Below are positions 35,530 through 44,545 of a stretch of DNA of 64,000 nt, in pieces. The DNA is from Citreicoccus inhibens (GTDB taxonomy: Bacteria > Myxococcota > Myxococcia > Myxococcales > Myxococcaceae). The translations under genes and the position numbers were made by a program. The stretch covers positions 124,001 through 188,000 of the forward strand of contig NZ_JAHNZT010000002.1 of NCBI RefSeq assembly GCF_019039035.1. Direction: 5' to 3'. How positions within the stretch are numbered: position 1 is the stretch's first letter; every line of letters starts with the position of its first letter. The notes below the pieces were generated by a model. It had not been told where the DNA came from and did no database searches. It was given only the letters and a program-made list of their open reading frames with translations.

Positions 35530-36378
35530 ATGATGATGAAGGATGTGTCTGAGAAGACGCGCACGGGTATGGATATGGCGACCACCACGCTCCCAACATT
35601 CCTGCGCGACCGTCGCGCACGCGTTCATCCCGCCACCACCGCGCGCCGCCGTACCGCCGGATTGCGCCGCGAGGAGGTCGCTGCCCGAGCGGGTGTGAGC
35701 GTCACCTGGTACACGTGGCTCGAACAAGGTCGGGGCGGTGTGCCGTCGGGGGACGTTCTCGAACGCCTCTCGCTTGCGCTCGAGCTCGACGACACGAATC
35801 GCGAGATGCTGTTCCTGCTCGCGCATGACCGTCCGCCCCCTCGCAAGCCCGCGGCGCCCGGGGTGGTGACGCCGTCCCTCCAGTGCGTGCTCGACAACCT
35901 CTCCGTCCCCGCGTTCGTGAAGACGCCGACGTTCCAGATCGTCGCGTGGAATCGCGTGGCGGTCGCAGTGCTCGGTGACTACGCGGCGGTCCCGGAGCGC
36001 GACCGCAACTTGCTGCGGCGGATCTTCCAGCCAGGCTCCGAGACGAAGGTGACCCACGTCGACGAGGTTCGCCGCACCTGTCTCGCTTCGTTTCGTGTCG
36101 ACATCGCGCGTGCCGGCCCGTCGGACGAGGCAACGGCGCTGATCGACGAGCTGATGGAGACGAGCCCCGACTTTCGTCGCCTGTGGGCTGAAGGCGAGCT
36201 CCGGTCGCACGGAGGATTCCAAAAGCGGATCGTGCGTCCCGAAGTTGGCGAGATCGTGCTCGATTCGTCCGTGTTCAAGCTCGAAGGCAGCGACGGCTTG
36301 TCGATGTTCGTGTTCTCCCCCGCGAACGAGGCCAGCGCGCGGGCGATCGCGACGCTGATGCAGCGGGTCGGCGTCTGA
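35530..36378 (+). CDS. XRE/MmyB-type transcriptional regulator
   Basis: 282 residues: an N-terminal helix-turn-helix (about 32-90, GLRREEVAARAGVSVTWYTWLEQGR) and a C-terminal MmyB-like PAS-fold ligand-binding domain (about 110-280, VLDNLSVPAFVKTPTFQIVAWN...FRRLWAEGELRSHGGFQKRIVRPEVGEIVLDSSVF). MmyB-like regulators bind fatty-acid-like or other small ligands and usually control an adjacent divergent oxidoreductase. Possible starts are ATG 35530 and ATG 35575 (MATTTLPTFLRDRR, where homology begins). Regulation of the 34353 gene is inferred from the divergent arrangement. Confidence 0.9.
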   Translation: MMMKDVSEKTRTGMDMATTTLPTFLRDRRARVHPATTARRRTAGLRREEVAARAGVSVTWYTWLEQGRGGVPSGDVLERLSLALELDDTNREMLFLLAHDRPPPRKPAAPGVVTPSLQCVLDNLSVPAFVKTPTFQIVAWNRVAVAVLGDYAAVPERDRNLLRRIFQPGSETKVTHVDEVRRTCLASFRVDIARAGPSDEATALIDELMETSPDFRRLWAEGELRSHGGFQKRIVRPEVGEIVLDSSVFKLEGSDGLSMFVFSPANEASARAIATLMQRVGV

Positions 36379-36478
36379 GCGAGGAGGCCGTGCGTGCGAG
36401 CCCCGCCACGGGCCTGAAGGACTGGATGACGCGGTGATGATGCCCTGGAGCGTCGGTCGCGCGGTAGGGTCACGCTCC

Positions 36479-36859
36479 ATGGCCAACACAGATACGCGCT
36501 CGGCCCCTCGGCCCCGTGAAGTGGTGGAGCGATGGGTGGAGCGCTTCAACGCCGCAGACGCTGACGGGCTCGCCGCCCTCTATTGGGAGAACGCGGTGAA
36601 TCATCAGGTCGCGAACGAGCCCGTCGAGGGGCGGACGCGAATCCACGAGATGTTCCAGCGTGAGTTCGCGGCTGCCAAGATGGTCTGCATTGTCGAGCAG
36701 ATCCTCGAAGATGCCCCATGGGCGATCCTGGAGTGGAAGGATCCGCTCGGGCTCCGAGGTTGCGGTTTCTTCCAGGTGGAGGACGGGCGGATCCGCTTCC
36801 AGCGCGGCTACTGGGACAAGCTCTCCTTCCTGCGCATGCACGGGCTGCCCATCGAGTAG
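36479..36859 (+). CDS. SnoaL-like / NTF2-fold protein
   Basis: 126 residues with the NTF2-fold layout: VVERWVERFNAADADGLAALYWENAVNHQVANEPVEGRTRIHEMF, then paired strands ending in CGFFQVEDGRIRFQRGYWDKLSFLRMHGLP. This matches the SnoaL/limonene-epoxide-hydrolase-like class of small polyketide cyclases, isomerases and binding proteins. ATG 36479 is taken because the frame upstream lacks homology. The start has no clear ribosome binding site. It lies 100 bases after the regulator gene, in the same direction. Confidence 0.85.
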   Translation: MANTDTRSAPRPREVVERWVERFNAADADGLAALYWENAVNHQVANEPVEGRTRIHEMFQREFAAAKMVCIVEQILEDAPWAILEWKDPLGLRGCGFFQVEDGRIRFQRGYWDKLSFLRMHGLPIE

Positions 36860-37023
36860 GCCCCTGGTGCGCGGCGCCCAAGGATTTTCGCCAGACTGGA
36901 ATCCGCCCGTGGCGTTCTCGCTCGCCCGTCGGAATATTCGGAATCGCGGATGTCGATCCGGTTGCGCACGATTCGTCGCCTCGTCGCCTCGGAGAGATCC
37001 ACCGAGCCACAAGGAGACGCGCG

Positions 37024-37452
37024 ATGAAGGTCATGATGATGGTGAAGACGACCCCGCAAGGTGACGCCGCCCAGCCGCCGAGCGAGGAGGCGTTGGTCGC
37101 GATGCACAACTTCAACGAGGAGCTGCGGAAGGCCGGCGTGTTGCTCGATCTCGGCGGCCTCACGCCGATGAGCCGTGGCGCCCGGGTTCACTACAGCAAG
37201 CGCCAATGCAAGGTGCTCGACGGCCCGTTCGCCGAGTCGAAGGAGCTCGTCGCCGGCTACAGCCTGATCGAGGTCAAGACGTTCGCCGAGGCCATTGAGT
37301 GGGCCCGGCGCGCGCCGTTTGGCCTCCTCTTGCGCGACGGTGAAGAGGTGGAAGTCGATCTCCGGCCGCTGTTCGACCCGGCGGAGTTCGATGTGCCGGG
37401 CGAGGCCGAAGAGCGCGCCAAGCGGCTCGGTGCGAAGCCCAGCGCGGCATAG
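37024..37452 (+). CDS. YCII-related domain protein
   Basis: 142 residues of the YCII/DGPF type: MKVMMMVKTT start, then MHNFNEELRKAGVLLDLGGLTP, VLDGPFAESKELVAGYSLIEVKTFAEAIEWARRAP. The His/Asp pair and the DGPF motif are the family hallmarks. These small dimeric ferredoxin-like proteins are often co-encoded with ECF sigma factors and SnoaL proteins; here only the SnoaL-like gene is present, 164 bases upstream. AAGGAG lies 7 bases before ATG. The biochemical role is unknown. Confidence 0.9.
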   Translation: MKVMMMVKTTPQGDAAQPPSEEALVAMHNFNEELRKAGVLLDLGGLTPMSRGARVHYSKRQCKVLDGPFAESKELVAGYSLIEVKTFAEAIEWARRAPFGLLLRDGEEVEVDLRPLFDPAEFDVPGEAEERAKRLGAKPSAA

Positions 37453-37918
37453 TCCTGGGACAGCGTGGCGCGCGCGCGATGGCGAGCGCCACGTGGGCCT
37501 CGGCGGCGTCCAGGCGGGCCTGGCACCTGCGTGATGCAACGGGGCTTGAGGCGCTCCTCGGCGAGTTGTGTGTTGAAGGTAGGCTCGGAGGCGTCCGCGG
37601 AGGCTTGGCAGGCCATCGTCTTGGCGCCGGCCGCGTCCTGGTCCGCATCGTTCCAGCCGCTGGAGCCCGGATGTGGGGTCAGCAGGATGTCTCAGGGCAG
37701 GGCGCGCACGGTGGCGCAGCTGTGCCGATAGTCCTCGACGATGTGCGGATGGCGTGGGGGGCAGCGGCAGGACGGGCTGCAGTCAGAACGCCTCAACGGT
37801 ATTGGCCTGCAACTGCGGCAGTTGCGAGAGTGTCGGCGGCGCGGCAGCGGCGAGGGTGGCGTGCAGCAGGCGGCGACGGCGCCTTTGAATGTCTGGAACC
37901 GCATGATGAAGGAGGTCC
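37453..37918. other. Gene-poor interval
   Basis: About 465 bases. No open frame has a ribosome binding site or family signal. Minus-strand pieces (for example ACQASADASEPTFNTQLAEE, complement of about 37557-37615) look like debris of a decayed gene, but I cannot define it. Confidence 0.3.
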
Positions 37919-38332
37919 TTACTTCATTCCAGACACGGCTTGACCCTCCGTGTCAGGAGGCATTTCTTCGAGGATGAAGCCGTATTGGCGAACGGCTTCC
38001 TCGATGAGCGGGTCCAGGATGCAGTGGACATACACTGGCCGGTCAGTCACGCGGGCGGTGGTGAGAAACTCCCACGTGATGGCTCCCTTGAGCGGCACAA
38101 TCAGTCGCACTCCCACGGGGCCCGACGGGCCCTCCAGCTTCAGCAGGAGCCCCGCCTTGCTGTGGTCGCCGCCCCTCATCGCGTGTACCTCTTTGATGAT
38201 GGCGAGATAGCGTTTCCCATCGCGGCGGACCTGCTCGTAGCTGTTCTTCTCGCTGGCCGCGAGGCCCCAAAGCACGAGCGGCACGAGAATCAATGGCAGG
38301 ACGATGATCGCGACCAACATGGGGAAGCTCAT
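37919..38332 (-). CDS. Membrane-anchored hypothetical protein
   Basis: 137 residues. One N-terminal membrane helix (MLVAIIVLPLILVPLVLWGLAA) leads to a soluble strand-rich domain: RDGKRYLAIIKEVHAMRGGDHSKAGLLLKLEGPSGPVGVRLIVPLKGAITWEFLTTARVTDRPVYVHC. This looks like a small beta-barrel (OB/SH3-like) domain that begins right after the helix. The family is not recognised. It stands alone between two regions of gene remnants. Confidence 0.72.
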   Translation of the reverse strand: MSFPMLVAIIVLPLILVPLVLWGLAASEKNSYEQVRRDGKRYLAIIKEVHAMRGGDHSKAGLLLKLEGPSGPVGVRLIVPLKGAITWEFLTTARVTDRPVYVHCILDPLIEEAVRQYGFILEEMPPDTEGQAVSGMK

Positions 38333-38448
38333 GGGACAAGCCTATAAGAGCCCCGGTGCTCGGAGAAAAGCGCGCCTGCCACGGATCGTGCCACTTGAGG
38401 GGCCGTCGAGGTTCCGCGTCGAAGTTTGCCTTCGGGCCGGTTGCTCAA

Positions 38449-38902
38449 ACGGCGTTCGCGGGTGTCGAGTGGACCGAGCTGCGACAGGTGATGGCGGGCA
38501 CCACGTCCGTTCCGGGCGCTGGCAGGCAGAACGGCCTGCTGCGCAATCTGGACAATCCCAACACAAACACCCGCGGCGGCAATCAGGCGGGGCTCGCGGC
38601 GAGCCTCAGCGGCGTGGCGTATCAGACATTCCCACTGGGGACGGAACGGCGGGCATCCCGCTGTCGCAGCGGCTCAGGGTGAGCATCGCGCCGGGCTCGG
38701 ATTGGCTGTTCACCGGTTCTAGGCGCTGAGGGCGAGCCGAGTTTGCGCGCCGGCGGCGGGCAACGTGGCCGACGTGGCCATCTTCCGCCTCGGGACTCAT
38801 GCGGATTCGCCGCACCGCGCGGTCATCTCCGCGATGCCCGCGGACGTGGTCCTGACGATGCGCGGCGGCAAGGTGCTGCACGGCGAGATGCCGAGTCTCT
38901 GA
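38449..38902 (+). pseudogene. Truncated, frameshifted copy of the adjacent amidohydrolase
   Basis: Three pieces match the intact gene at 39161 in order. Bases 38449-38640 (VEWTELRQVMAGTTS, QNGLLRNLDNPNTN, YQTFPLG) match 40388-40585. Bases 38650-38718 (PLSQRLRVSIAPGSDWLFTG) match 40880-40948. Bases 38722-38895 (VADVAIFRLGTHADSPHRAV and onward) match 41050-41220. Two internal segments are deleted and the frame changes between pieces. The last piece is almost identical at DNA level, while the first is clearly diverged, which suggests partial gene conversion. No start or signal peptide remains. Confidence 0.8.
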
Positions 38903-39160
38903 GGACATGCCCCCGTCCTTTTCATGGTCTCGGGGGGCGTCTCGGACGTGCTCCGGGCGTGGGCGCCTCGCCCGGAGCGTGTAGGCGGCGCGCTTCGGGC
39001 TGAGTCGGGGAGTGCCCCCGTCGCTGGGTGGGGCTCTCCCCGGGTCACTGCGTCCCCACACGTCTTCTGTTCGTGGCGAAGTTTTGCCGTTGGGGCGTTT
39101 GCTTGAAGGTCAACAGGTGTGCTTTGGAGGGGGCCTCGTATCGGTCACTCTGGAGTCCTC

Positions 39161-42100
39161 ATGTCCTGGTCGTCCCGATGGCTGCTGGCGCCGCTTTGTG
39201 CGGTGACGGTGCTGCTGTCCGCGTGTGGAGGCAGCGATCCTGTCTGTGGAAACGGCATCGTCGAGAAAGGCGAGACCTGCGACGACGGCAACGTCGCGGA
39301 TGGGGATGGATGCAGTCGGACGTGCCAGACGACGAAGCCAGGAGAGGTCACGCCGGTCTGTGGGAACGGGAAGGTGGAGACGGGCGAGGCCTGTGACGAC
39401 GGCAACCGGGTCAACGGAGATGGGTGCGAGAACACGTGCACCGTCACGCCGGTGAACCCGAATCCGGACGCGGGCGACGACGCGGGGACGCACGTCGACG
39501 CTGGCACGAACGACGACGCGGGGACGCACAGCGACGCCGGCACGAGCGACGATGCTGGGACGCAGACGGATGCAGGCACGTCCACGGACGCCGGCACGCA
39601 GGTCGATGCCGGGACGACCTCGGATGCGGGAGCGCAGCCGGACGCCGGGACGCAGACGGATGCGGGCACGTCCACGGACGCCGGGACTCAGACGGACGCG
39701 GGCACGTCCACGGACGCCGGGACTCAGACGGACGCGGGCACGTCCACGGACGCCGGGACGCAGACGGACGCGGGCACGTCCACGGACGCCGGGACTCAGA
39801 CGGACGCGGGCACGTCCACGGACGCTGGCACGCAGACGGACGCTGGCACGCAGACCGACGCCGGCACGTCCACGGACGCCGGGACGCAGACGGATGCGGG
39901 CACGTCCACGGACGCTGGCACGCAGACCGACGCTGGCACCTCCACGGACGCTGGCACGCAGCCCGACGCTGGCACGTCCACGGACGCTGGCACGGGTGGG
40001 CCGGGCACGGTGGTGATGTGCCCCGCGGCGTCGCTGCCGCCGCCGACGAGCGGCACCTGCCAGGTGACCCCGGGCACGGGCACGAGCAAGTTGATCACGG
40101 GTGTCATCCTGGCACCGGACAGGGTGTACGCGGGCGGTCAGGTGCTGTTCGACTCGGCGGGTGTCATCCAGTGCGTGAGCTGCGATTGCAGCGCGGCGGC
40201 GGGCGCGGCGACGGCGACTCAGGTGGTCTGCCCGCAGGGCGTCGTGTCGCCGGGCCTCATCAACTCGCATGACCACATCACGTTCCAGAGCAAGCCCTAC
40301 ACCTTCAATGAGCAGCGCTATGAACACCGCCACGACTGGCGCAAGGGCAACAACGGCCACACGCTGATCCCCTCGGGCGGAACCACGACGGGCGCGGGCA
40401 TCGAGTGGGCCGAGCTGCGGCAGGTGATGGCCGGCACCACGTCCATCGCGGGCTCCGGTGGACAGAACGGCCTGCTGCGCAACCTGGACAAGCCCAATAC
40501 CAGCAGCAGCGGCGGCAACCAGGAGGGCCTCAACGCGAGCAGCGGCGGCGTGAACTACGAGACGTTCCCGCTGGGCGACAGCTCGGGCACGGAGCTGACG
40601 AGCAGCTGTGCCTATCCGAGCATCAACCTCCCGAGCGCCATCCCGCAGGATGCCGCCTACCTTCCACACATCTCCGAGGGCATCGAGCAGTCGGCGAACA
40701 ACGAGTTCAAGTGTCTGTCCGGGCAGGCCACGGGCGGTCAGAACCTCGTCGGCGGGCGCACGGCGATCATCCACGGCATCGGCCTGCGCGCGTCGGACAT
40801 CGCCCTCATGGGCACGCAGGGCAGCAGCCTTGTCTGGTCGCCGCGCTCGAACGTGGCGCTCTACGGCGATACGGCGGACGTCCCGCTCTACAAGCGGCTC
40901 GGGGTGAACATCGCGCTGGGCACGGACTGGCTGCCCACGGGCTCCATGAACCTGCTGCGCGAGCTGCGGTGCGCGGACAACCTGAACGCGACCTATTACA
41001 ACTTCGCCCTGAGCGACGCGGACCTGTGGTCGACCGTGACGGGCAACGCGGCGTCGGCGCTGAAGGCGAGCCGAATTGGCGCCCTGGCGGTGGGCAAGGT
41101 GGCCGACGTGGCCATCTTCCGGCTCGGGACGCATGCGGATTCGCCGCACCGCGCGGTCATCTCCGCGATGCCCGCGGACGTGGTCCTGACGATGCGCGGC
41201 GGCAAGGCGCTCTACGGTGAGCAAGCGATCGTCAACGCGCTGTCCACGGGCTGTGACGCGGTGGACGTGTGCGGCACGCCCCACGCGGTGTGCCTCCAGT
41301 CCGAGTTGGGCAAGACGTACTCGGCGCTGGCTTCGCAGGTCAGCGGCGCGTACGGCCTGTTCGCTTGTACGGACACGCCCCCGAACGAGCCGGCCTGCGA
41401 GCCTCGGCGCTTCTCCACCGACTCGCGGTGGCCCGGCTCGGTGAGCGGCTCCACGCGCTACAGCGGCACTCCCTCTGCATCGGACATTGACGGCGACGGT
41501 ATCCCGGACGCGCAGGACAACTGCCCGGCGGTCTTCAACCCGGTGCGCCCGATGGACCAGGGCGTTCAGGGTGACGCGGACAACGACGGTGTGGGTGATG
41601 CCTGCGACGTGTGCCCGCTCCTGGCGAACTCCGTGCAGTGCGCGGTGCCCAACCCCAACGACACGGATGGGGACGGCGTGGCCAACGGCGTCGACAACTG
41701 CCCCAACACGCCGAACCCCGGGCAAGAGGACACGGACCTCGATGGAATCGGGGATGCGTGCGATCTGTGCCCCACGCCCAACGGAAACGGCGAGGCGTGC
41801 GTGCTGAGCATCTATTCCGTGAAGCGCCCGGACGCGACGGGCAACTCGCCGTGGGTGGGCAAGGCGGTCTCGCTGAATCAGGCGCTCGTGACTGGCGTGG
41901 GCCGCAACGGGTACTTCGTGCAGACGCACCCGATGGACAATGGCTACGAGGGCGCGGACTTCTCGGGCCTGTTCGTCTTCACGAGCACCGACCCGAGCGC
42001 GACGGTGAGCATGGGTGACCGCGTGAACATCTCGTCGGCGTCCGTGGCCACCTACTTCGGCCAGGTGGAGCTCACCAACCCCGTGTTCACCGTGACCAGC

Positions 42101-43630
42101 CACGGCAGCTCGGCGCCCCCGCCGGAGAGCGTGCAGGCCGCGGAGGTCGCCACGGGCGGGTTGCGCGCCACCGCGCTGGAGGGCGTGCTCGTTCGCGTGG
42201 CTCCGGTGACGGTGACGGCGGTGTCCCTGCCGCCCGTCAACGGTGACACGGCGCCCACCAACGAGTTCGAGGTGGCGGGCGTGCTGCGCATCAACGACTA
42301 CTTGTTCAAGGCGACCATGCCCACCGTGGGGACCGTGTTCCAGTCCATCACCGGTGTGCTGAACCTGCGCAACAGCAACTCGAAGATCGAGCCGCGCGCC
42401 GCCACGGATCTGGTCACGGCGGCGAGCGCGCCCGTCACGCTCAGCGCCATGGCCCCCGCGTTCACCTACGCGCACTCGGGCACCACTGGCCCCACCATTC
42501 CGGAGCCGCTGACCGTCACGCTCAGCGCGCCGGCCCCGGTGAACACCGTGGTGACGGTGACGTCGTCCAGCCCCATCCTCACGGTGGCGAACGAGGGCAG
42601 GGTGATGGTTCCGGCCGGCGCCACCACCGCGCAGGTCATCGTCACGGCGACGGAGCAGACGCAGCCGGGCCAGGAGGACGTGCAGATGACGGCCACGCTG
42701 GACTCGGTGTCCCTCACGTCGCGGCTCTGGGTCCTGGCCGCGAACCAGCCGGCCTACGCCTCCTCGATGACGCCGACCGCCGTGAGTCTGACCTCGGGGC
42801 AGGCGGTCACCTTCACCGTCCTGGTGGCTCCGCCCACGTTCCAGGATACGCCGATGACGATCGAGCTGGTGCCGGCGGCCGTGGGCTCGGCTCCGACCAC
42901 CGTCACCATCCCGGCCAACAAGGACCGCGCGTCGTTCACCTTCATCGCGGGGGCCTTCAGCGGGAGCGGCGCGGTGTACGCGACGGTCGGCGGCCAGAGG
43001 GTCTCGGCCACCATCGACGTGACGGGCAAGCCGCTGCCGTCCATGGACCACGTGGTCATCAGCGAGTTCGCGCCGCAGGGCTCCGGTGGCGCGGATGACG
43101 AGTTCATCGAGCTGTACAACCCGACGAACCAGGAGGTGGACCTGAGCGGCTGGAAGGTTCAGTACAAGGCGGGCTCTGCGACTGGCGACTACGGCGCGGG
43201 CTTCGCGCTGCCGTCCGGTGCGCGCATCGCTCCGCACGGCTTCTACCTGGTGGTCTCCGGTTCGTATAAGGGCAGCGTCACGGGAGACGCGAACTGGGGC
43301 ACGGCGATCGCCATGTCCGCCGCGGCGAACAAGGGAGGCCACGTGCGGATCGGCTCGGCGGGGATGGGCGTCACCAACGCGGACCCGCTGGTGGTGGACA
43401 CGGTCGGGTACGGTCCCGCGGTCACCCCGGAGACCCAGCCCATCCCGTCGTTGCCGGGCACGGCGGGCAGCTTCGAGCGCAAGGCCTTCGACACCTCCAC
43501 GGCGGCGTCCATGGAGACCGGGGCGGACGCGAACCGGGGCAACGGCTTCGACTCGAACAACAACGCGGTGGACTTCGTGCTGCGCACCACGCGCGGCCCG
43601 CAGAACCGCACCAGCCCCACCGAGCAGTAG
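39161..43630 (+). CDS. Giant modular surface lipoprotein with amidohydrolase domain
   Basis: 1489 residues. Lipobox LLSAC (Cys22); two DUF4215 Myxococcus Cys-rich repeats (about 28-95, VCGNGIVEKGETCDDGN); an Asp-Ala-Gly-Thr repeat linker (about 103-285); and an amidohydrolase domain (about 295-690). The metal-site candidates of the hydrolase are NSHDH (about 370), PHISEG, IIHGIG and GTDW. Thrombospondin type 3 calcium repeats follow (about 773-880, DIDGDGIPDAQDNCP). Then come an OB-like domain (about 885-1085), Ig-like/Calx-like strands, and a C-terminal lamin-tail domain (about 1295-1489, VISEFAPQGSGGADDEFIELYNP). ATG 39161 has TGGAG upstream. Probably an exposed hydrolase on a long stalk; the substrate is unknown. 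A decayed paralogue lies just upstream. Confidence 0.9.
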   Translation: MSWSSRWLLAPLCAVTVLLSACGGSDPVCGNGIVEKGETCDDGNVADGDGCSRTCQTTKPGEVTPVCGNGKVETGEACDDGNRVNGDGCENTCTVTPVNPNPDAGDDAGTHVDAGTNDDAGTHSDAGTSDDAGTQTDAGTSTDAGTQVDAGTTSDAGAQPDAGTQTDAGTSTDAGTQTDAGTSTDAGTQTDAGTSTDAGTQTDAGTSTDAGTQTDAGTSTDAGTQTDAGTQTDAGTSTDAGTQTDAGTSTDAGTQTDAGTSTDAGTQPDAGTSTDAGTGGPGTVVMCPAASLPPPTSGTCQVTPGTGTSKLITGVILAPDRVYAGGQVLFDSAGVIQCVSCDCSAAAGAATATQVVCPQGVVSPGLINSHDHITFQSKPYTFNEQRYEHRHDWRKGNNGHTLIPSGGTTTGAGIEWAELRQVMAGTTSIAGSGGQNGLLRNLDKPNTSSSGGNQEGLNASSGGVNYETFPLGDSSGTELTSSCAYPSINLPSAIPQDAAYLPHISEGIEQSANNEFKCLSGQATGGQNLVGGRTAIIHGIGLRASDIALMGTQGSSLVWSPRSNVALYGDTADVPLYKRLGVNIALGTDWLPTGSMNLLRELRCADNLNATYYNFALSDADLWSTVTGNAASALKASRIGALAVGKVADVAIFRLGTHADSPHRAVISAMPADVVLTMRGGKALYGEQAIVNALSTGCDAVDVCGTPHAVCLQSELGKTYSALASQVSGAYGLFACTDTPPNEPACEPRRFSTDSRWPGSVSGSTRYSGTPSASDIDGDGIPDAQDNCPAVFNPVRPMDQGVQGDADNDGVGDACDVCPLLANSVQCAVPNPNDTDGDGVANGVDNCPNTPNPGQEDTDLDGIGDACDLCPTPNGNGEACVLSIYSVKRPDATGNSPWVGKAVSLNQALVTGVGRNGYFVQTHPMDNGYEGADFSGLFVFTSTDPSATVSMGDRVNISSASVATYFGQVELTNPVFTVTSHGSSAPPPESVQAAEVATGGLRATALEGVLVRVAPVTVTAVSLPPVNGDTAPTNEFEVAGVLRINDYLFKATMPTVGTVFQSITGVLNLRNSNSKIEPRAATDLVTAASAPVTLSAMAPAFTYAHSGTTGPTIPEPLTVTLSAPAPVNTVVTVTSSSPILTVANEGRVMVPAGATTAQVIVTATEQTQPGQEDVQMTATLDSVSLTSRLWVLAANQPAYASSMTPTAVSLTSGQAVTFTVLVAPPTFQDTPMTIELVPAAVGSAPTTVTIPANKDRASFTFIAGAFSGSGAVYATVGGQRVSATIDVTGKPLPSMDHVVISEFAPQGSGGADDEFIELYNPTNQEVDLSGWKVQYKAGSATGDYGAGFALPSGARIAPHGFYLVVSGSYKGSVTGDANWGTAIAMSAAANKGGHVRIGSAGMGVTNADPLVVDTVGYGPAVTPETQPIPSLPGTAGSFERKAFDTSTAASMETGADANRGNGFDSNNNAVDFVLRTTRGPQNRTSPTEQ
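39470..39993 (+). repeat. Coding minisatellite (Asp-Ala-Gly-Thr linker)
   Basis: Tandem 18-bp and 36-bp units encoding DAGTQTDAGTST. In 39640-39960 several 36-bp copies differ only at single positions (for example GGGACT against GGCACG). It encodes a flexible acidic stalk between the Cys-rich repeats and the enzyme domain. The near identity of neighbouring units predicts length variation between strains. It also keeps all six frames open, which generates spurious antisense frames. Confidence 0.9.
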
Positions 43631-43646
43631 GTCGCAGAACGTGGAG

Positions 43647-43677
43647 GCCCCCGTCCGGACCACCGGGACGGGGGCTT
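43647..43677 (+). terminator. Terminator after the amidohydrolase lipoprotein gene
   Basis: GCCCCCGTCC (43647-43656) pairs perfectly with GGACGGGGGC (43666-43675) around a nine-base loop, followed by TTCG. It lies 16 bases after the stop codon. A ten-pair GC stem. Confidence 0.7.
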
Positions 43678-43737
43678 CGCCCGGCGTCCGAGCGGACAGG
43701 GCTGGAAAACCCCGCGCGCCCAGGCCATAAGCAGGGC

Positions 43738-44523
43738 GTGCGAGTCGTCTCTTGGAACGTCAACGGTCTGCGCTCGGTGCATCGCAAGGGATTCCTCCCG
43801 TGGCTCGCGGGAGCCCGGGCGCAGGTGGTGGCCTTGCAAGAGGTCCGGGCCACCGAGGAGCAGCTCCCCGAGGAGGTGCGCGCCCCCGCGCGGTGGCGGA
43901 CACACTTCTCCTCGGCGCAGCGCGCGGGCTACAGCGGGGTGGGGCTGTACAGCCGCGCCACGCCGGATGACCTGGACACGAAGCTGGGCGTGAAGGAGAT
44001 GGACTGCGAGGGTCGCCTGCAGTTCGCCCGCTTCGGCAAGCTGACGGTGGTCAACGGCTACTTCCCCAATGGCAACGGGAAGGAGCGGGACCTCAGCCGC
44101 ATCCCCTTCAAGCTCGCCTTCTACCGCAAGCTCTTCCAGCGTCTGGAGAAGGCGCTGCGCGATGGCGAGCGCGTGCTGGTGGTGGGTGACTTCAACACCG
44201 CGCACCAGGACCTGGACCTGGCGCGTCCCCGCGAGAATCGCGAGACGAGCGGCTTTCGCCCCGAGGAGCGCGAGGAGTTCGACCGGTGGATCCGCTCGGG
44301 TTGGGTGGATTCCTTCCGGCACTTCCAGCCGGACGGCGGGCACTACTCGTGGTGGAGCCAGCGCGCCGGCGTGCGAGAGAAGAACATCGGGTGGCGCATC
44401 GACTACGTGCTGGCGACGCCCGCGGCCATGAAGTACGTGCGGCGCGCGGACATTCACGCGCACGTGCTTGGTTCGGACCACTGTCCTGTGAGCGTGGACC
44501 TGGCACCGGAGGTCATCCGGTGA
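43738..44523 (+). CDS. xth: Exodeoxyribonuclease III
   Basis: AP endonuclease/3'-exonuclease of the XthA/EEP family, base excision repair, 261 residues. Catalytic positions: N7 (SWNVNGLRS), E35 (LQEVRA), the GDFNTAHQDLDLA loop (Asp and Asn) and D247/H248 (GSDHCPV). YSGVGLYSR and NGYFPNGNGKERD are the usual linking motifs. The start is GTG 43738 with a weak GCAGGG upstream. The plsC-like gene follows after 22 bases, so the two may be co-transcribed. Confidence 0.95.
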   Translation: MRVVSWNVNGLRSVHRKGFLPWLAGARAQVVALQEVRATEEQLPEEVRAPARWRTHFSSAQRAGYSGVGLYSRATPDDLDTKLGVKEMDCEGRLQFARFGKLTVVNGYFPNGNGKERDLSRIPFKLAFYRKLFQRLEKALRDGERVLVVGDFNTAHQDLDLARPRENRETSGFRPEEREEFDRWIRSGWVDSFRHFQPDGGHYSWWSQRAGVREKNIGWRIDYVLATPAAMKYVRRADIHAHVLGSDHCPVSVDLAPEVIR

Positions 44524-44545
44524 GTCCCTTCAACGAGATGCCTCT

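Noticed and set aside
39110..43663. 1517-residue open frame on the minus strand opposite the giant lipoprotein
   Set aside because: It is the mirror of a GC-rich coding region; the composition is Arg/His/Gly/Ala-rich with no recognisable domain, and the plus strand has signal peptide, domains and a ribosome binding site.
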